This document shows positions 1 through 11,700 of a stretch of 64,000 nt of DNA, in pieces. The translations under genes and the position numbers were made by a program. Where the stretch lies: NCBI RefSeq assembly GCF_001039355.2, contig NW_019775411.1, forward strand, positions 272,703 to 336,702, written 5' to 3'. Numbering within the stretch: the stretch's first letter is position 1; every line of letters starts with the position of its first letter. Origin of the DNA: Lingula anatina. Taxonomy: Eukaryota > Brachiopoda > Lingulata > Lingulida > Lingulidae. The notes under the pieces were generated by a model that was given only the letters and a program-made list of their open reading frames with translations, did not search any database and had not been told where the DNA came from.

Positions 1-22
1 TATAAATGGATTAGGCATTAAT

Positions 23-150
23 TAACACTACCCACAGATATTTTAGCTCTAATGCTATGGTGGTTGTAAATACTTTATGGTGCACTGGTTGATTCAAGGG
101 TTAAATGGTTAATATGGGTGTTAGTGCTAAAAGATCTGCGGGTAGTGTTA
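23..150. mobile_element. MITE-like inverted-repeat element in SLC26 intron (copy A)
   Basis: Two 25-bp arms (23-47 and 126-150) are inverted copies with two mismatches; their core is ACACTACCC. The whole element is also present in copy B near 12418-12544, so it predates the split of the two copies. The 128-bp size, terminal inverted repeats and lack of coding capacity fit a non-autonomous DNA transposon. I see no clear target duplication. Confidence 0.55.
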
Positions 151-549
151 GTAAATGGCAATTAGCATTAATGAGGCCTGATCTATGTCATGTAAAGAAA
201 ATGTGTATATTATTATTATTAAAAAATTTGGCAACTCATGTCTTGGATAAATACATGGAAATTGAAATATTAGAATAAATCCAGAGAAATCCATTTGTTA
301 GAAATAAAGCATTGATCTGAAACATTGATCTTATATTTTTGGTTATATTATGGCTATGGGTCAAAGTGGACTACAAATTTGGTCTGAAAGGTAAGATCAG
401 TATTTGGGCTTTTGTTCCATTGCAAAATGGGTCCCAGAGGCATGCTGAGATGGTCTGTTTTTGGGAAACTGGCTTTAGGAAACTATTTTCTCAGCATGCA
501 TACATTGATTTTTTTACTCAGGAAATAATACCTTGTTGCGTATTTTCAG

Positions 550-3500
550 GCCGTCCTTGCCTCCATCATCCTAGTGGCCTTAAAAGGAATGTTCCTTCAG
601 TTCAAAGATCTCAAGAACCTCTGGCACATTTGCAAGTTTGACTTTGTACGTAGTTACTTTAATTTGTTTATCTACCCATTTGAAAAATTAAGTTATAAAT
701 TTATCAAGCTCAAATATAGAACATTTAAATTACTTTCTGTCTGAACTGCACTTTTTAACATGAAAAACTTCTATATGATATACTTTTTATGAAAAGAACT
801 ATTTTTGTTACATTTTTAGAAATGTTTGGTATTGCATAGTTTAGAAATATGTATTTTAACTAAGATCAACCCTTAAATTAATCTTTGAAAAAGCTTTAAC
901 AGACAAGAAATGATTTCTCTGCCGTAGGCTGTAATGATGTTGGTGTCTTCTAGGCTATCTGGTTGGTGACTTGGCTGGCTGTGGTACTTCTGGGGGTGGC
1001 CATGGGACTGATCATTGGTGTGGGCTTCTCTCTCCTCACAGTGGTCTTCAGAACACAGAGGTAAAGGGGTGGTGGTGGTGCCTGGCTACTTTCTAGGCTT
1101 AGTCTGGTAGTGCACTATGTGACCACTGGCCTGATGGTCAGGGAGTGTCCAGTCTGGCCTGATGGCTCGAGATCAGTCTGGTCATAAATCTGGACCTTAC
1201 TGGCCAAGGGGTAGTGTTGAAATACAAGTTATTGATGAGAAGATTTTAAGCAGGGTCAGTTGCACTATAAAACTGCTGTCCAGGAAAAAGTAGAGTTTTT
1301 GGCTTAACAATTTGAAAGGTGACTTGGATTCAACATATATTTTTTTATTTTGTAATGGTAACTGCAATTTGGTTATGTGACGATGCAGATTAAGTTTAGA
1401 AATCTTATGGTTTGACAGTTAAAAAATGGATTAAGTTAATATTTTTAAATAAAGTACTAACGGCTTGGCAGTTTCTTTTTGCAGTATTTTTTAGGTTCCA
1501 GTCTTCTTGCAATTTAACCTTGAAGTTCACATTTGAGACTTATGTATACATTTATTTTGAAATTTATCAGCATCAGTGTTGAGTATTCTTTTGACTTTCA
1601 GCCCATACACCTGTCTGTATGGACGTGTTCCACACACTGACATCTACAGGGACAAAACAGCCTACAAAGTGGTGAGTTGAACTTAATTTTATATGTAAAA
1701 AAATAATCATTATGCAGAACCTCATTTCACAAGATAACTTTTAAAGTTGGTAGTTGACCTTACGCCATATTTTCAGATTTGCACAAAATGGCAGTCTTAT
1801 TGCTGAAACTTTCACATATCATCTGCTGCTGCTGTAAATGTGCCACCAGTAATTATTCATATCTACACATGTTATATATTATTATTAATCAATAGTGCTT
1901 ATATAGACCCAGCTTCAGTAAATGTCCAGTCNTTTTAAAGTTGGTAGTTGACCTTACGCCATATTTTCAGATTTGCACAAAATGGCAGTCTTATTGCTGA
2001 AACTTTCACATATCATCTGCTGCTGCTGTAAATGTGCCACCAGTAATTATTCATATCTACACATGTTATATATTATTATTAATCAATAGTGCTTATATAG
2101 ACCCAGCTTCAGTAAATGTCCAGTCAAAATTCCTTTGCAGAGTACCATTCCAGTGACATTTCAGGTGACACCTTCATTATCCAGATTATTAAACAATACA
2201 AAAATTGTATCATTAAATTGATGCTTTTCTTTGATTATAAATGTCTTTTCAGTGTAAAGAAATTCCAGGAATCAAAATCTTCCACTTTGAGTCTGCCCTA
2301 TACTATGCCAATGCTGAGCATTTCAGACGCAAGATATTCAGTCAGACAGGAGCCAATCCAGTGACCCTGAAGAAGGCCAGAAATAAGCTGGAGGAAAAAC
2401 AAAAAAAGATGGAAGAGAAGATGAAAAAAGAGGAGGAAAAGAACGGGAAAGTCCATGAGGTATGACAGGGCCCCGGTAACTTGAAAAGCGTTGCGTATTG
2501 CGAATAGCAATATCACATAGAGGCTATATTATTATATGGGATGAGTATAAGTGAGTTATGGAATTGAGACGCTTGCGCTCCGTCGCAATGTGTGATGCTT
2601 TCGAGTTATGAGGCCCAGGTCTACGTCTCCTGCAAATTATGTTATGTTTAGAGATCATTATATTTATGTTTACTGAATGCATTTTTTTATCTTTGTTCAG
2701 AACATATAATTGTATGTGCTATGTAATTTTAAAGAAATTAACTAGTATTTAGAAACATTTTAAAAAGGGCAATGTATTTTTAATTGCAAAACAAAGAAAC
2801 ATCTGTTGTTATCCATTTCAGTGCAATTTTTCTCTCCTTCATATTTAATTCTTAAGTAACTTTATCTCCTAGTAACCAATAAAAAAGCAAAAAGAAAATA
2901 AACATTAACACCTGCTATGAACTCGCTAGATCAAAATAGAAGCAATGTTATGGAGTGGGGAAAAACCCAAAGAGAGAGTCTACATTACAAAGTTAACATC
3001 TCATGTTGAATTCCAGAACGGTGGTGCCATGACTCAAGAAGGGTCAGTTGTCCTAGAAAACTGTGATGTTGAAGAGCCTCCCAATGACCTCAAGGAGAGA
3101 ACGGCAGCCTTGAGTTTTAACATACACCATGTCATAATTGACTGCTCCAGTGTGTCCTATATAGACTCTGGGGGAGTTAAAATGCTTAGTCAGGTAGGCT
3201 CAAACAGCTGTGTTTATCAATGCTTTTTGTTATTACTTTCTACTATTTTTTGTTCATTGGTGTCACTGAAACAAGTTTTCAACATTTTACATGGTTACAT
3301 ACACTTAGCTGACAATTTATTAAGGCATTCATAATTTTACCATTATGCTTTCAGGTGATGAGTGACTACAAAGAGGTGGGAGTAGCAGTCTTCCTGGCTC
3401 ACTGTAAACGTAGGTCTATGTATAAGGTCACATTCACAAACCAAGTTGATCCAAGAACTAACAGCTTTTGCCTCAATACAATTTGCTTTGGCTGAGACTT

Positions 3501-3859
3501 GGCACAGTTATTATTGGATAACTTGTCATGAATACAATATCATTTGTCTGTCATATTTTTGCAGTTAAATTACTATAATTTTACTATGGAGATATGTTTC
3601 TTAGCAAATCATGCTGAGATTAAAAAAAAAAGAATGATTAGTTACTTGCCATCATACCCAGTCAACCTGCTGAAAATGGTTGGACTGAGTAAGGCCAGAC
3701 CAACATGACTGGAAACACAACCTCAATTTTTCAGGGCGTGTGAGGAAGATGTTTAGGAAGGCAGGGCTACACAAGAAACATGAGCAGGACCTGCTGTACA
3801 TCACCATTCACGATGCCGTGATTGCTGCCCTGCGAAGTCAGCATGACTTGTTAAACGAG
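550..3859 (+). CDS. SLC26: SLC26 anion transporter, copy A, partial (3' half only)
   Basis: Seven exons join in phase: 550-645, 954-1060, 1602-1671, 2253-2459, 3017-3193, 3355-3409 and 3735-3859. All have AG acceptors and GT donors. They encode the last membrane segments (FKDLKNLW, then a long hydrophobic stretch ending LLTVVFRTQS), the linker motif EIPGIKIFHFESALYYANA and most of the C-terminal STAS domain (VIIDCSSVSYIDSGGVK). The seven exons match 12955-16260 exon for exon. By eye the protein differs from copy B at two positions, both in the STAS exon (Gly for Asp, Leu for Phe). There are no upstream transmembrane exons in view and no C-terminal exons after 3859. The last exon ends in phase 0, whereas the exon at 8494 needs one upstream base, so the two sets cannot splice together in frame. 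It is probably an allelic contig misplaced in the scaffold; a truncated tandem paralogue is the alternative. Confidence 0.85.
1739..2125. repeat. Exact 193-bp repeat across a single N (contig-join artefact)
   Basis: Bases 1739-1931 recur identically at 1933-2125, separated only by the N at 1932. Exact identity on both sides of one unknown base is what an unmerged contig overlap looks like. It lies in an intron, so no exon is affected. Confidence 0.9.
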
Positions 3860-4992
3860 GTAAGAATACATGTACATGGAATTGGACTTGAGGTGATCCT
3901 GAACTACAGGGCACTGGCAGAAACTTGTTGTTTTTGCAAAGATGTGTGTTTTTAATCAACTCTAGCACTGGGTGACTAGAGGTGGGTTCACATAATTTTG
4001 TAGATTTTTGTGGATAATTTTTTCCTGCACAGCAGGATTCCATTCAGTTGGATGATCAAATTAACACCTCTGTTGCCTAGTTTTAATATTTTTTATGAGG
4101 GAAGGCTGATGTATTTGAAATATTTTCAGGTACTTTGTCAGATTTTTTATTTTACAATGTTATTCAGTGACAAATGTATGTTGTTGTTGGTTTTGTTTGT
4201 TTTTTTTTTCTAAAAATATTTGGCTACTCAGATCAATCATATTAAATATTATTTTATTGTTCTGTGTATTATTTGTATAATTTTTGTTGCATACTAATAA
4301 ACCTCACTTTAAGTCTCTTCATATGTATATTTTGTGTATCATATGTCAGTGGTATTCTTTACTAACACAATTTGGCCTTCCTTAAGTTAACCAAAGACAT
4401 GAAACAAATGATCATGTTCTGGAAAGTAAGTTCATGGTCAAACAATTTCACTCCAGTTCAGTTCATAGTGTCTATAATCAGTTTTCTGTTGATTCTTTTA
4501 CACTCTTTCTATCTATTGCCCTCCATAGTACACAAAGAGTCTAGTAAGTATATATATTTATATATACATATACATGTGTTTTATGTAGATCCCTTTGGCA
4601 TCATACACATCTTGCAGTTTGTGGACGTGCTCACACAAGGACCGTGCATGTCAGTCCAAATTATGTTGTTTCAAACATCATTTTCCATGTCATCTTGTAA
4701 GTCCCATGTGATGATGTCAGTAAAGATAGATGTATTTCCAGACTGGTTAGGCTGATTTCACTTAATACCTTTCTAAGCAAACTGTGTGATTATACAGCGT
4801 GATCAATATACATGATAATGATTTATTACTGAGATAAGAAACTGAGACAAGATTACATGTCCTGGAACCTTATATAATGGCAATTAAAAGACAGTGATTT
4901 AATAGCTCAAAGGATGTATTTTTTATAACACGTGTTCAAAATGACTGTCAAAGTTGTCAATCACCATGACAACTTTGACATCTACACTATAG
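3860..4992. other. Intron sequence of SLC26 copy A, no coding seen
   Basis: This follows the donor at 3860 and matches copy B (16261-17598) except for the 215-bp insertion there. A 127-codon reading frame at 4372-4755 is open in both copies but resembles no family I know and is low-complexity hydrophobic; I do not call it a gene. Homology to copy B stops at about 4981, at the end of a hairpin and 11 bases before the N at 4993. Confidence 0.7.
4946..4980. repeat. Perfect 14-bp inverted repeat (hairpin) at the end of copy A
   Basis: The arm TGTCAAAGTTGTCA at 4946-4959 is followed after 7 bases by its exact reverse complement at 4967-4980. The same hairpin is at 17563-17597 in copy B. The A/B homology ends one base after it. 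Confidence 0.85.
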
Positions 4993-5476
4993 NGTGCAGT
5001 CACTGTGTCAGAATGTCAGGACTATAATTAAGCCGTCTAAACATAATCAGATGCATGTACCTGTTGGCATGACAGACATACAGTAATTAGGGACAGCAAT
5101 ATTGAACTGAGATAAATAGAACGTACCATATTAAAACAAAAGAAAATGTTTTTTTTTTTAATGCTTTTGGTGCTTCTGACTAAAAAAGTGCATACTCTGC
5201 CAAGATTTCAATTATGATATAAACTCAGTTCAGTTTCTTTGGAGGCCCATAAACTCGATTTAGTTGTCTTTAGGTGTACAAACAGAATGTTGAATTGCTG
5301 ATAACCCAGATAATATGCAAACAGTTCAATTATGTGTGGAGTCATAAACTATGGTATGATTTGGGAACCTTGTACATATATAGCTTATTCAAGCAGTACT
5401 TGACAAAATCAGTGATTGGTACTCCAAGCACACTGCAATGGAGCATTTATTATAGTTTGCATGCTACTGGGTCCTA

Positions 5477-5541
5477 CAGGGTGACCCTCCCCCCCCCAAA
5501 AAAAAAAAAAAAAAAAAAAAAAATTGGGGGGGGTCACCCTG
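5477..5541. mobile_element. 65-bp mini inverted-repeat element with TA flanks
   Basis: The ends are CAGGGTGACCC (5477-5487) and its reverse complement (5531-5541), flanked on both sides by TA (5475-5476 and 5542-5543). The inside is only a C run, an A run and a G run. TA target duplication is typical of Tc1/mariner elements, so this may be a minimal internally deleted one. The homopolymers could also hide assembly errors. Confidence 0.5.
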
Positions 5542-5888
5542 TACCAGCTGCATGTCAGATTCAAGATTGTACATGCAGATTTTATTCATTTATTCAACCA
5601 TTTTCTTTTATATTTAGATGTTTATATTTTTATACATCATTGACATGGTTCTGTTTAAATTCTAATCTTGGCATTTCTTCACCATATACACTGGCATCTG
5701 TGGGATATGCCATGTGGACCCATATATATCCAATTTCACACTTAACACTTATTTCCCAGTAATCTCTATCAGTGATATCAATTTGCATTTTTTTTTTTTT
5801 TTTTTTTTTTTTGATGAATTTTATGTGGGGTGGGCTAAATTTATAAGATATTTGTAAAAAGCATTTAAATACAAAAATTAAGTGAATA

Positions 5889-6713
5889 AAGATAAGATAA
5901 GATAAGAGTTTATTTAGCCAATTATAAAAATCGGAAATCATTTTCCATTTGGAGCAATATACAGAGTAAAATAATAAAATAATACAATAAATAAATAAAT
6001 TAAGAATTTAGTTTTGAGATCAAATTAAAATGCGTCACTGCACTTGGATAAAAGCTGTTTAAAAAGCGTTTACTGCCTTTAAAAGTTAAAAGTCTACTGT
6101 TGCTTGGTAAAAAAGTAAAAAGAGATGATGCAGGATGGAAACAGTCTTTCATGGTGTTGACAATTCTTTTCTCCATTCTGTCTTTAAAAATATCATCCAG
6201 CTTGGGGAGATCCTGCCCAATAATCCTGCTTGCAGTTTTTACAACGTTTGTTAATTTCTTCCTTTCCTCCCCAGCTGTTCCGCTATACCATATTATAATT
6301 CCGTACGCTAGATTGCTTTCAATTACACACCTGTAAAAATTGACAAAAATAGGCACGCTATCAGTAAAAGTTCTCAATGATCTTAAAAAATACAGTCTTT
6401 GCCGTGCCTTCTTTACACTCTTTGCGGTGTTATCCTTCCAATTCAATTTACTGTTAAGGTGTATACCAAGTAGTTTAAATTCCTCTACTCTACTAACTTC
6501 AACATTACCAATGGTGAGTGGTACCTTTACATTCTGATTCCTTCTAAAATCCACTATCATTTCTTTGGTTTTAGCTACGTTCAAGATAAGATCATTACTC
6601 TCGCACCAGCTTAACACCAACTCAACAGATTCTCTATATGTACTCTCGTCATTATCAGTAACTAGCCCCACAAGCGTTGGGCTAAAATTTGAGTGTTGAC
6701 TATTGAAGTGCAA
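5889..6713 (-). mobile_element. 5'-truncated LINE, C-terminal part of reverse transcriptase
   Basis: A reading frame on the minus strand (stop at 6000-6002) runs about 225 codons in LINE reverse-transcriptase sequence. It includes WCESNDLILNVAKTKEMIVDF, FKLLGIHLNSKLNWKDNT and an FYRCVIES-type thumb motif. This is the part just downstream of the catalytic YADD box in CR1/Rex1/L2-like non-LTR elements. The YADD box and all upstream domains are missing; recognisable homology starts near 6680. On the plus strand at 5889-5905 there is a GATAA repeat, which reads as a short tandem tail at the element's 3' end. This fits target-primed insertion of a 5'-truncated copy. It is not functional alone. It lies upstream of the first visible SLC26 exon. 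Confidence 0.85.
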
Positions 6714-6719
6714 TCAGAT

Positions 6720-8493
6720 TCTCTTACCAAAATTAAAGAAGCCCTTGAGAGCAGTTGTATCTACTTGTAACCAATCAGAGTTTGCGGGAAGAATACCACC
6801 TGTAGCAGAGAAATGGCAAGAAATCCAGAAGAAAAAGAAATGCTGCATTTTTTTTTTTTTATTTCAAAAACCTAACATTTAATGTTTGCCTTGGTATTCA
6901 TGCAAATATAGACAAAATTTTCAAATTCATTTTTAATAACTGTCTAAATTGATAAGACTAATTTTAAACACTTCTATACAAGGCATAAGAAGCATACACA
7001 GATATACCAGCAACAATTAAAGGAACCATCTTAGATATTTTACTTCTCTGCATATGTAAATCTATCTTAAACTAAAAGGCGTGGTTTCTATTTTCAATAT
7101 AATATCATGAGAATAATGTGTACATGGTAAAATATATAACATATCAGAATGTTTTCATTATTCCATCATTATTGTTTTAGCATTTTGTAGGTGCATCTAC
7201 TCTGCTTTGATTACATACTGAGCAAATTAAAAGTACATAACAGGTGTCTGTTGGCATGGCAGAAAAGATATTTTTAATAGGTCAGTTGATGTAGCTCGTT
7301 TCATTTCAAGTGATTATCCCAGGTGTTTGCACTCATTGACACCATCTCTCCTGATTTTTAACCAGATGATTGACAAGTGACAGTTCAATGAACAGGCCAA
7401 AACAGGCCAATTAACATCAGTTTAGTTGTTCATTTCATCATAATTGCATGTAAACAGCTTTTTTCATCCTGATATTTCACTAGGAGGATCACCTTTCTAT
7501 TGGAAGATTAATACTATAAGGTTAATATTTATGCTAATTGACTTCAGAAGACGTGAATCCTTTGATTGTTGCTGGTATATCTGTATACTTTATATCAGCT
7601 GCTCATTTTGCAAAAAGAATATAAAAGAATTATTCAGGATGGGATTTTAAAAATGGAAACCAAAAAGGCAGAGGAAAAAAAATTAAGAAAAAAAAGCAAA
7701 CTGATGAATATTTAGAGAATAAAAAAGTATAATAAAATAATTAATCAACCAATCCAGGGCTGACTGTTACACAGTGATTGAAACCCTGCCTGAGCTGTCT
7801 CTTGCAGATACCAGTCCTAAGCCTGGCTTGGCCAGGTAGGTCCTAGATGGTGTTGGAGATGGTCCCTCCATCTGGTCTTTGGTCAGCCCATTGTCTTGCC
7901 TTTCACCTCTGTGTACACTCTGTTGTTTTGATGATCCAACAATGGGTTTTAATTCTTTCCACAAGTCTTTCCTGAGAAAAGAAAAAAACTAAAATGAGAC
8001 AGTACAAAAAGATTAGCAGTGAGTTTGTACGAGTAAATCTTCATCCGAAAGTCCAATCACTTATTATGTAAAGTAGTGGAACACATAATTTAAAAAGCTG
8101 CCTCTCCAAAAAAGCCAAAGATTTTGTCTGAAAACATGCCCAACAGTGATATTGCTGGTGGTGTGGGACATCCCAGGAAAGAAACTGTAATTTTGAAGAA
8201 AATTTGTCTTTTGTCAACCAGTGTACTAATACATGAAATTTGACATTTAAATCAGAAAACAATCTTAACAGGTATTTAAAAAAAGGAAAACTAAAACACT
8301 CAAGTCTGAAGTGAAACCAAGTTTAAATTATGTTTAAATCCATAAAAATCCATATCCACCATATAACTACTGAGTACCAAATAATCAGAATCAGAATAAA
8401 TCTCGGGTAAAACTGTGCAAGTAGAATCATCCCTTGTTGTTTCACTCACTAAATACTGCTTCAGCTTACACTTCATAACTTTGGGTTTTTCAG
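6720..8493. other. No gene recognised upstream of the first SLC26 exon
   Basis: This region should hold N-terminal SLC26 exons if the scaffold order were right. I found none with the expected motif that normally precedes the exon at 8494 (a SRHISxG-like stretch). Only short AT-rich frames are seen, and a run of AG dinucleotides near 8737-8760 lies in the next intron. Confidence 0.5.
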
Positions 8494-8705
8494 GCACATT
8501 TGCTGTGATCTGTCTGATGGTGGGAGAGTCCGTGGTGAGAGAGACAGGGGACCTGGAGGCTTTAGTCACAGACTCTGTGCCGGGGGGCAACGGCACAAAT
8601 GGTTCTCTCACATCCGGTGACAGTGGTGGGATAACTAGTGAGGAACTGGACAATAAGAAGATTGAAATAGCCACAGCATTAACACTGTTGGTGGGATTGT
8701 GGCAG
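8494..8705 (+). CDS. SLC26: SLC26 exon with glycosylated extracellular loop
   Basis: Seventy codons after two split-codon bases. GTFAVICLMVG is a membrane helix of the core domain. The following loop contains two adjacent N-glycosylation sequons (NGTNGS) in a Gly/Ser-rich stretch, as found between helices 3 and 4 in SLC26A6-type proteins. The donor is GTTTGA, weaker than its neighbours, but the in-frame join CAG|ATT to the next exon restores the conserved order. Confidence 0.88.
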
Positions 8706-11700
8706 GTTTGAATCATTGTTGGAGACATAAAATGAGAGAGAGAAAGAGAGAGAGAGAGAGATCATTGAAGTAAATTACTAAATTTTATACATGTACATTT
8801 TATGGAATGATTCTTTTGATATTCAGAACACAAGGATTGAGATTCAATGCACTTATACCCAGTATGGTACGTTGCATTTCAGATTACCATGGGTATCTTT
8901 CGTATGGGATTCCTGACTATCTACCTGTCTGACGCACTGATCAGTGGGTTCACCACCGGTGCAGCCTGTCATGTGTTCACCACACAGGTGAAATATGTGT
9001 TTGGACTCCATATTCCACGTTCCTCCGAGCCTTTCAAGATTATAAAGGTGAGTTGTAATAGTCCATGAGAGATTTATTTTTCATTTGCAAAGTTCAGCCT
9101 CTATTGATACCATATCCTAATTCTAATGCCAACTTTTTGTTTACTTGGCTTCTACTTAAATTGGTTGGCCCATCTCTTACTCGGAGGGGGGGTACTTTTA
9201 TTTCACCATAGGAAGTCTGTCTAAAAGCATTGGACTGTGTTTTATCACAGAATGATTAATTAGGTAGTTTATTGTAATGGGTTGTACCATGTTAACAACA
9301 TTAATCCTTGTTTCAGACCTATGTCAGTATTTTCTCCAACATAACCAAGACCAACTTTGCAGCTGTTATCATCTCTGTGACCTGCATCCTGTGTCTTGCT
9401 CTGGTAAAGGAGTGTATCAATGCCAGGTACAGATCCAGGATGAAGATGCCAGTGCCTATAGAACTTATTGTGGTAGGTGTGACGGGATCATTGTGACTGT
9501 GCTAGCTGTTATTAGATGTGATTGTGCTGATGTTGTATCAGACATGGGGAAACTCAGATGATGTTGCAGACTCGAGGTCCTGTTGAAAGATAAATATTGC
9601 AGTATCTGCCAAGATATTTCATGCCCAAATACTCAGCAAGACATAATGAATCCATGGTATTGGGGTCAAAATAATGCTCCTCTAATTGTTCATTTCCCTA
9701 AATTTCATCTGAACAACTATGAAATTGTGTTTAAAACTTTCAAAAGCATATATATTTGTTGAAAATTTATGTCACAAGAGTGGTGATTAACAAGTTATTT
9801 AATCAAAATGACTGGCTTGACTTTCCTGTTGCTTTGCAATTAGTGGACAAGTTTCTCCATTTCTCTGTTATGTAACCAATGTGACATTGCTGTTTGCAAC
9901 TTTTCCAAGTGTTACTTTTGGTGCAGGAACATTGGCATTGTTTTCTACTTACAATTTACAGTTACTTATTAACTCATTCTTATATAACATTGTAAGTTTT
10001 TCTCTTAATTTAACAAATTCAGTGTATTAGTTTTGTTCATTTTATGTGAATAGTTATTTTATATTTGAAATTAAGAGAGTGCATAGATAATATAACATAT
10101 TAGATAATTCATTAACTTTTATGAGCGTTCCCTCTTAATTGAGTATTTGGTGTGTTATGTAATTTTCAGTGTTTTAATTTCTGTTGCTCTCTTGTAGGTA
10201 GTATTGGGTACTTTGGTTTCCTATCTTGCCAAGCTGCATGAGAATTTCAATGTCACTGTGGTTGGCCATATTCCAACAGGGTTAGTAGAGATATAGGGGA
10301 AGTTGATTAACATATTGGATAAAATATGACCCAAACAATAGCTGGGAAGCCTTAACAAATATGTACATGTTGTGCTACATGTTTTATACATAGAACATTA
10401 CTAATGAAGTGCATGTCATTTATTGCTTGATGGTGATTTTTGTATTATTTTAATCACAAGTGTCTGCCATCATGAAGAGAAAGTCTCAATTGTAAAACAG
10501 TAAATTCTTGAAAAACCAACTAGTATTGAACAGATAAGAAAGGGTTGGTGAAAGTGGAATTTGTTTCTCAGTGTTTTATATTTAGATACTTTATATATAA
10601 CTTTATTTCAATATTGTACTACAGGATCCCAGCTCCCAAAGTGCCCCCCACAGAACACATGGGGGCCCTGATAGGGGACTCGTTTGCTGTCGCTATTGTA
10701 GCCTTCAGCATCTCGGTGTCCATGGGGAAACTGCTGGCCAGGAAGCATGATTACGAGGTGACACCAAATCAGGTCAGGAGAAAGTTTTGTTTCAGGATAC
10801 ATGTCCAATTTAGTTTGTGGTGGCTTAACTTGATGTTTGCTTTCTCTGCAGGCCATGTGATTCTACAGGAGATCAGTGTTACAGTATGGGACTTGCTTCA
10901 ATTTTAGATAACCTAGAGGGAGATCACATTTAATGGATTGGATTCCTATGGTCAGAATTCCTAATTATACAGTATTCTTAGATAGCGTGCATTAAGTTAA
11001 TCTGCAACAACAACATTGGAAATAGGCCTTTGTACTGCCAATCTTTATTATTACTATGTACATGTATTTAAACTTAAGTATATTATAATTAGTAGTGTAG
11101 AGAGCCTATAAATGTACACTCATTTCATGTGCTCAATAAATTATTATTATTATTATTATTAATCCAAGCATTACGTCTGCATTACACATCATCCATGAAA
11201 ATGACTTTTCTTCATGTAATTTAATCTTCTGTGGTGATGTTGTTATAACTAAAAAAGTGTATGGAGACCTCCTCCAAGACAAATAATGAGCCATTAATTA
11301 AGTAATGAATCATCACCCAAGTCTAATCAGCCCATTTCTGAGCTATCCTGAAATATCCTGAAAATCCATCAATGACTTTCTGAGTTAGGATGGTGAGGAA
11401 TGAACAAACAAATAGAGGTAAATCTCTTTTGGTGGAGACAGTAATTTTAGGAATTGGTCCAATATATTTCAGCTATATTTAATTTTTTTTTTCTCCAGGA
11501 GTTGGTTGCCTATGGCCTAATGAACATTTTCAGCTCTTTCTTCAACTGTTTCGCAGCATGTGCCTCCCTGAGCAGAAGTTTGGTTCAAGACAATGTGGGA
11601 GGAAGAACACAGGTAATATGGATTTAGGAACTTGTATTGAAATAGATGACAGTGGACTCAAAAATTGTCACTATGATAGCTGTCTTTATTATTCTTCAGT

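Noticed and set aside
4372-4755. 127-codon open frame conserved in both SLC26 copies (also 16989-17372)
   Set aside because: It lies in an intron, is hydrophobic and low-complexity, and its conservation is explained by the copies being nearly identical DNA. No family match or splice support.
5274-5762. 162-codon frame with a poly-lysine run
   Set aside because: The run comes from the A homopolymer inside the 65-bp mini element; no conserved protein content.
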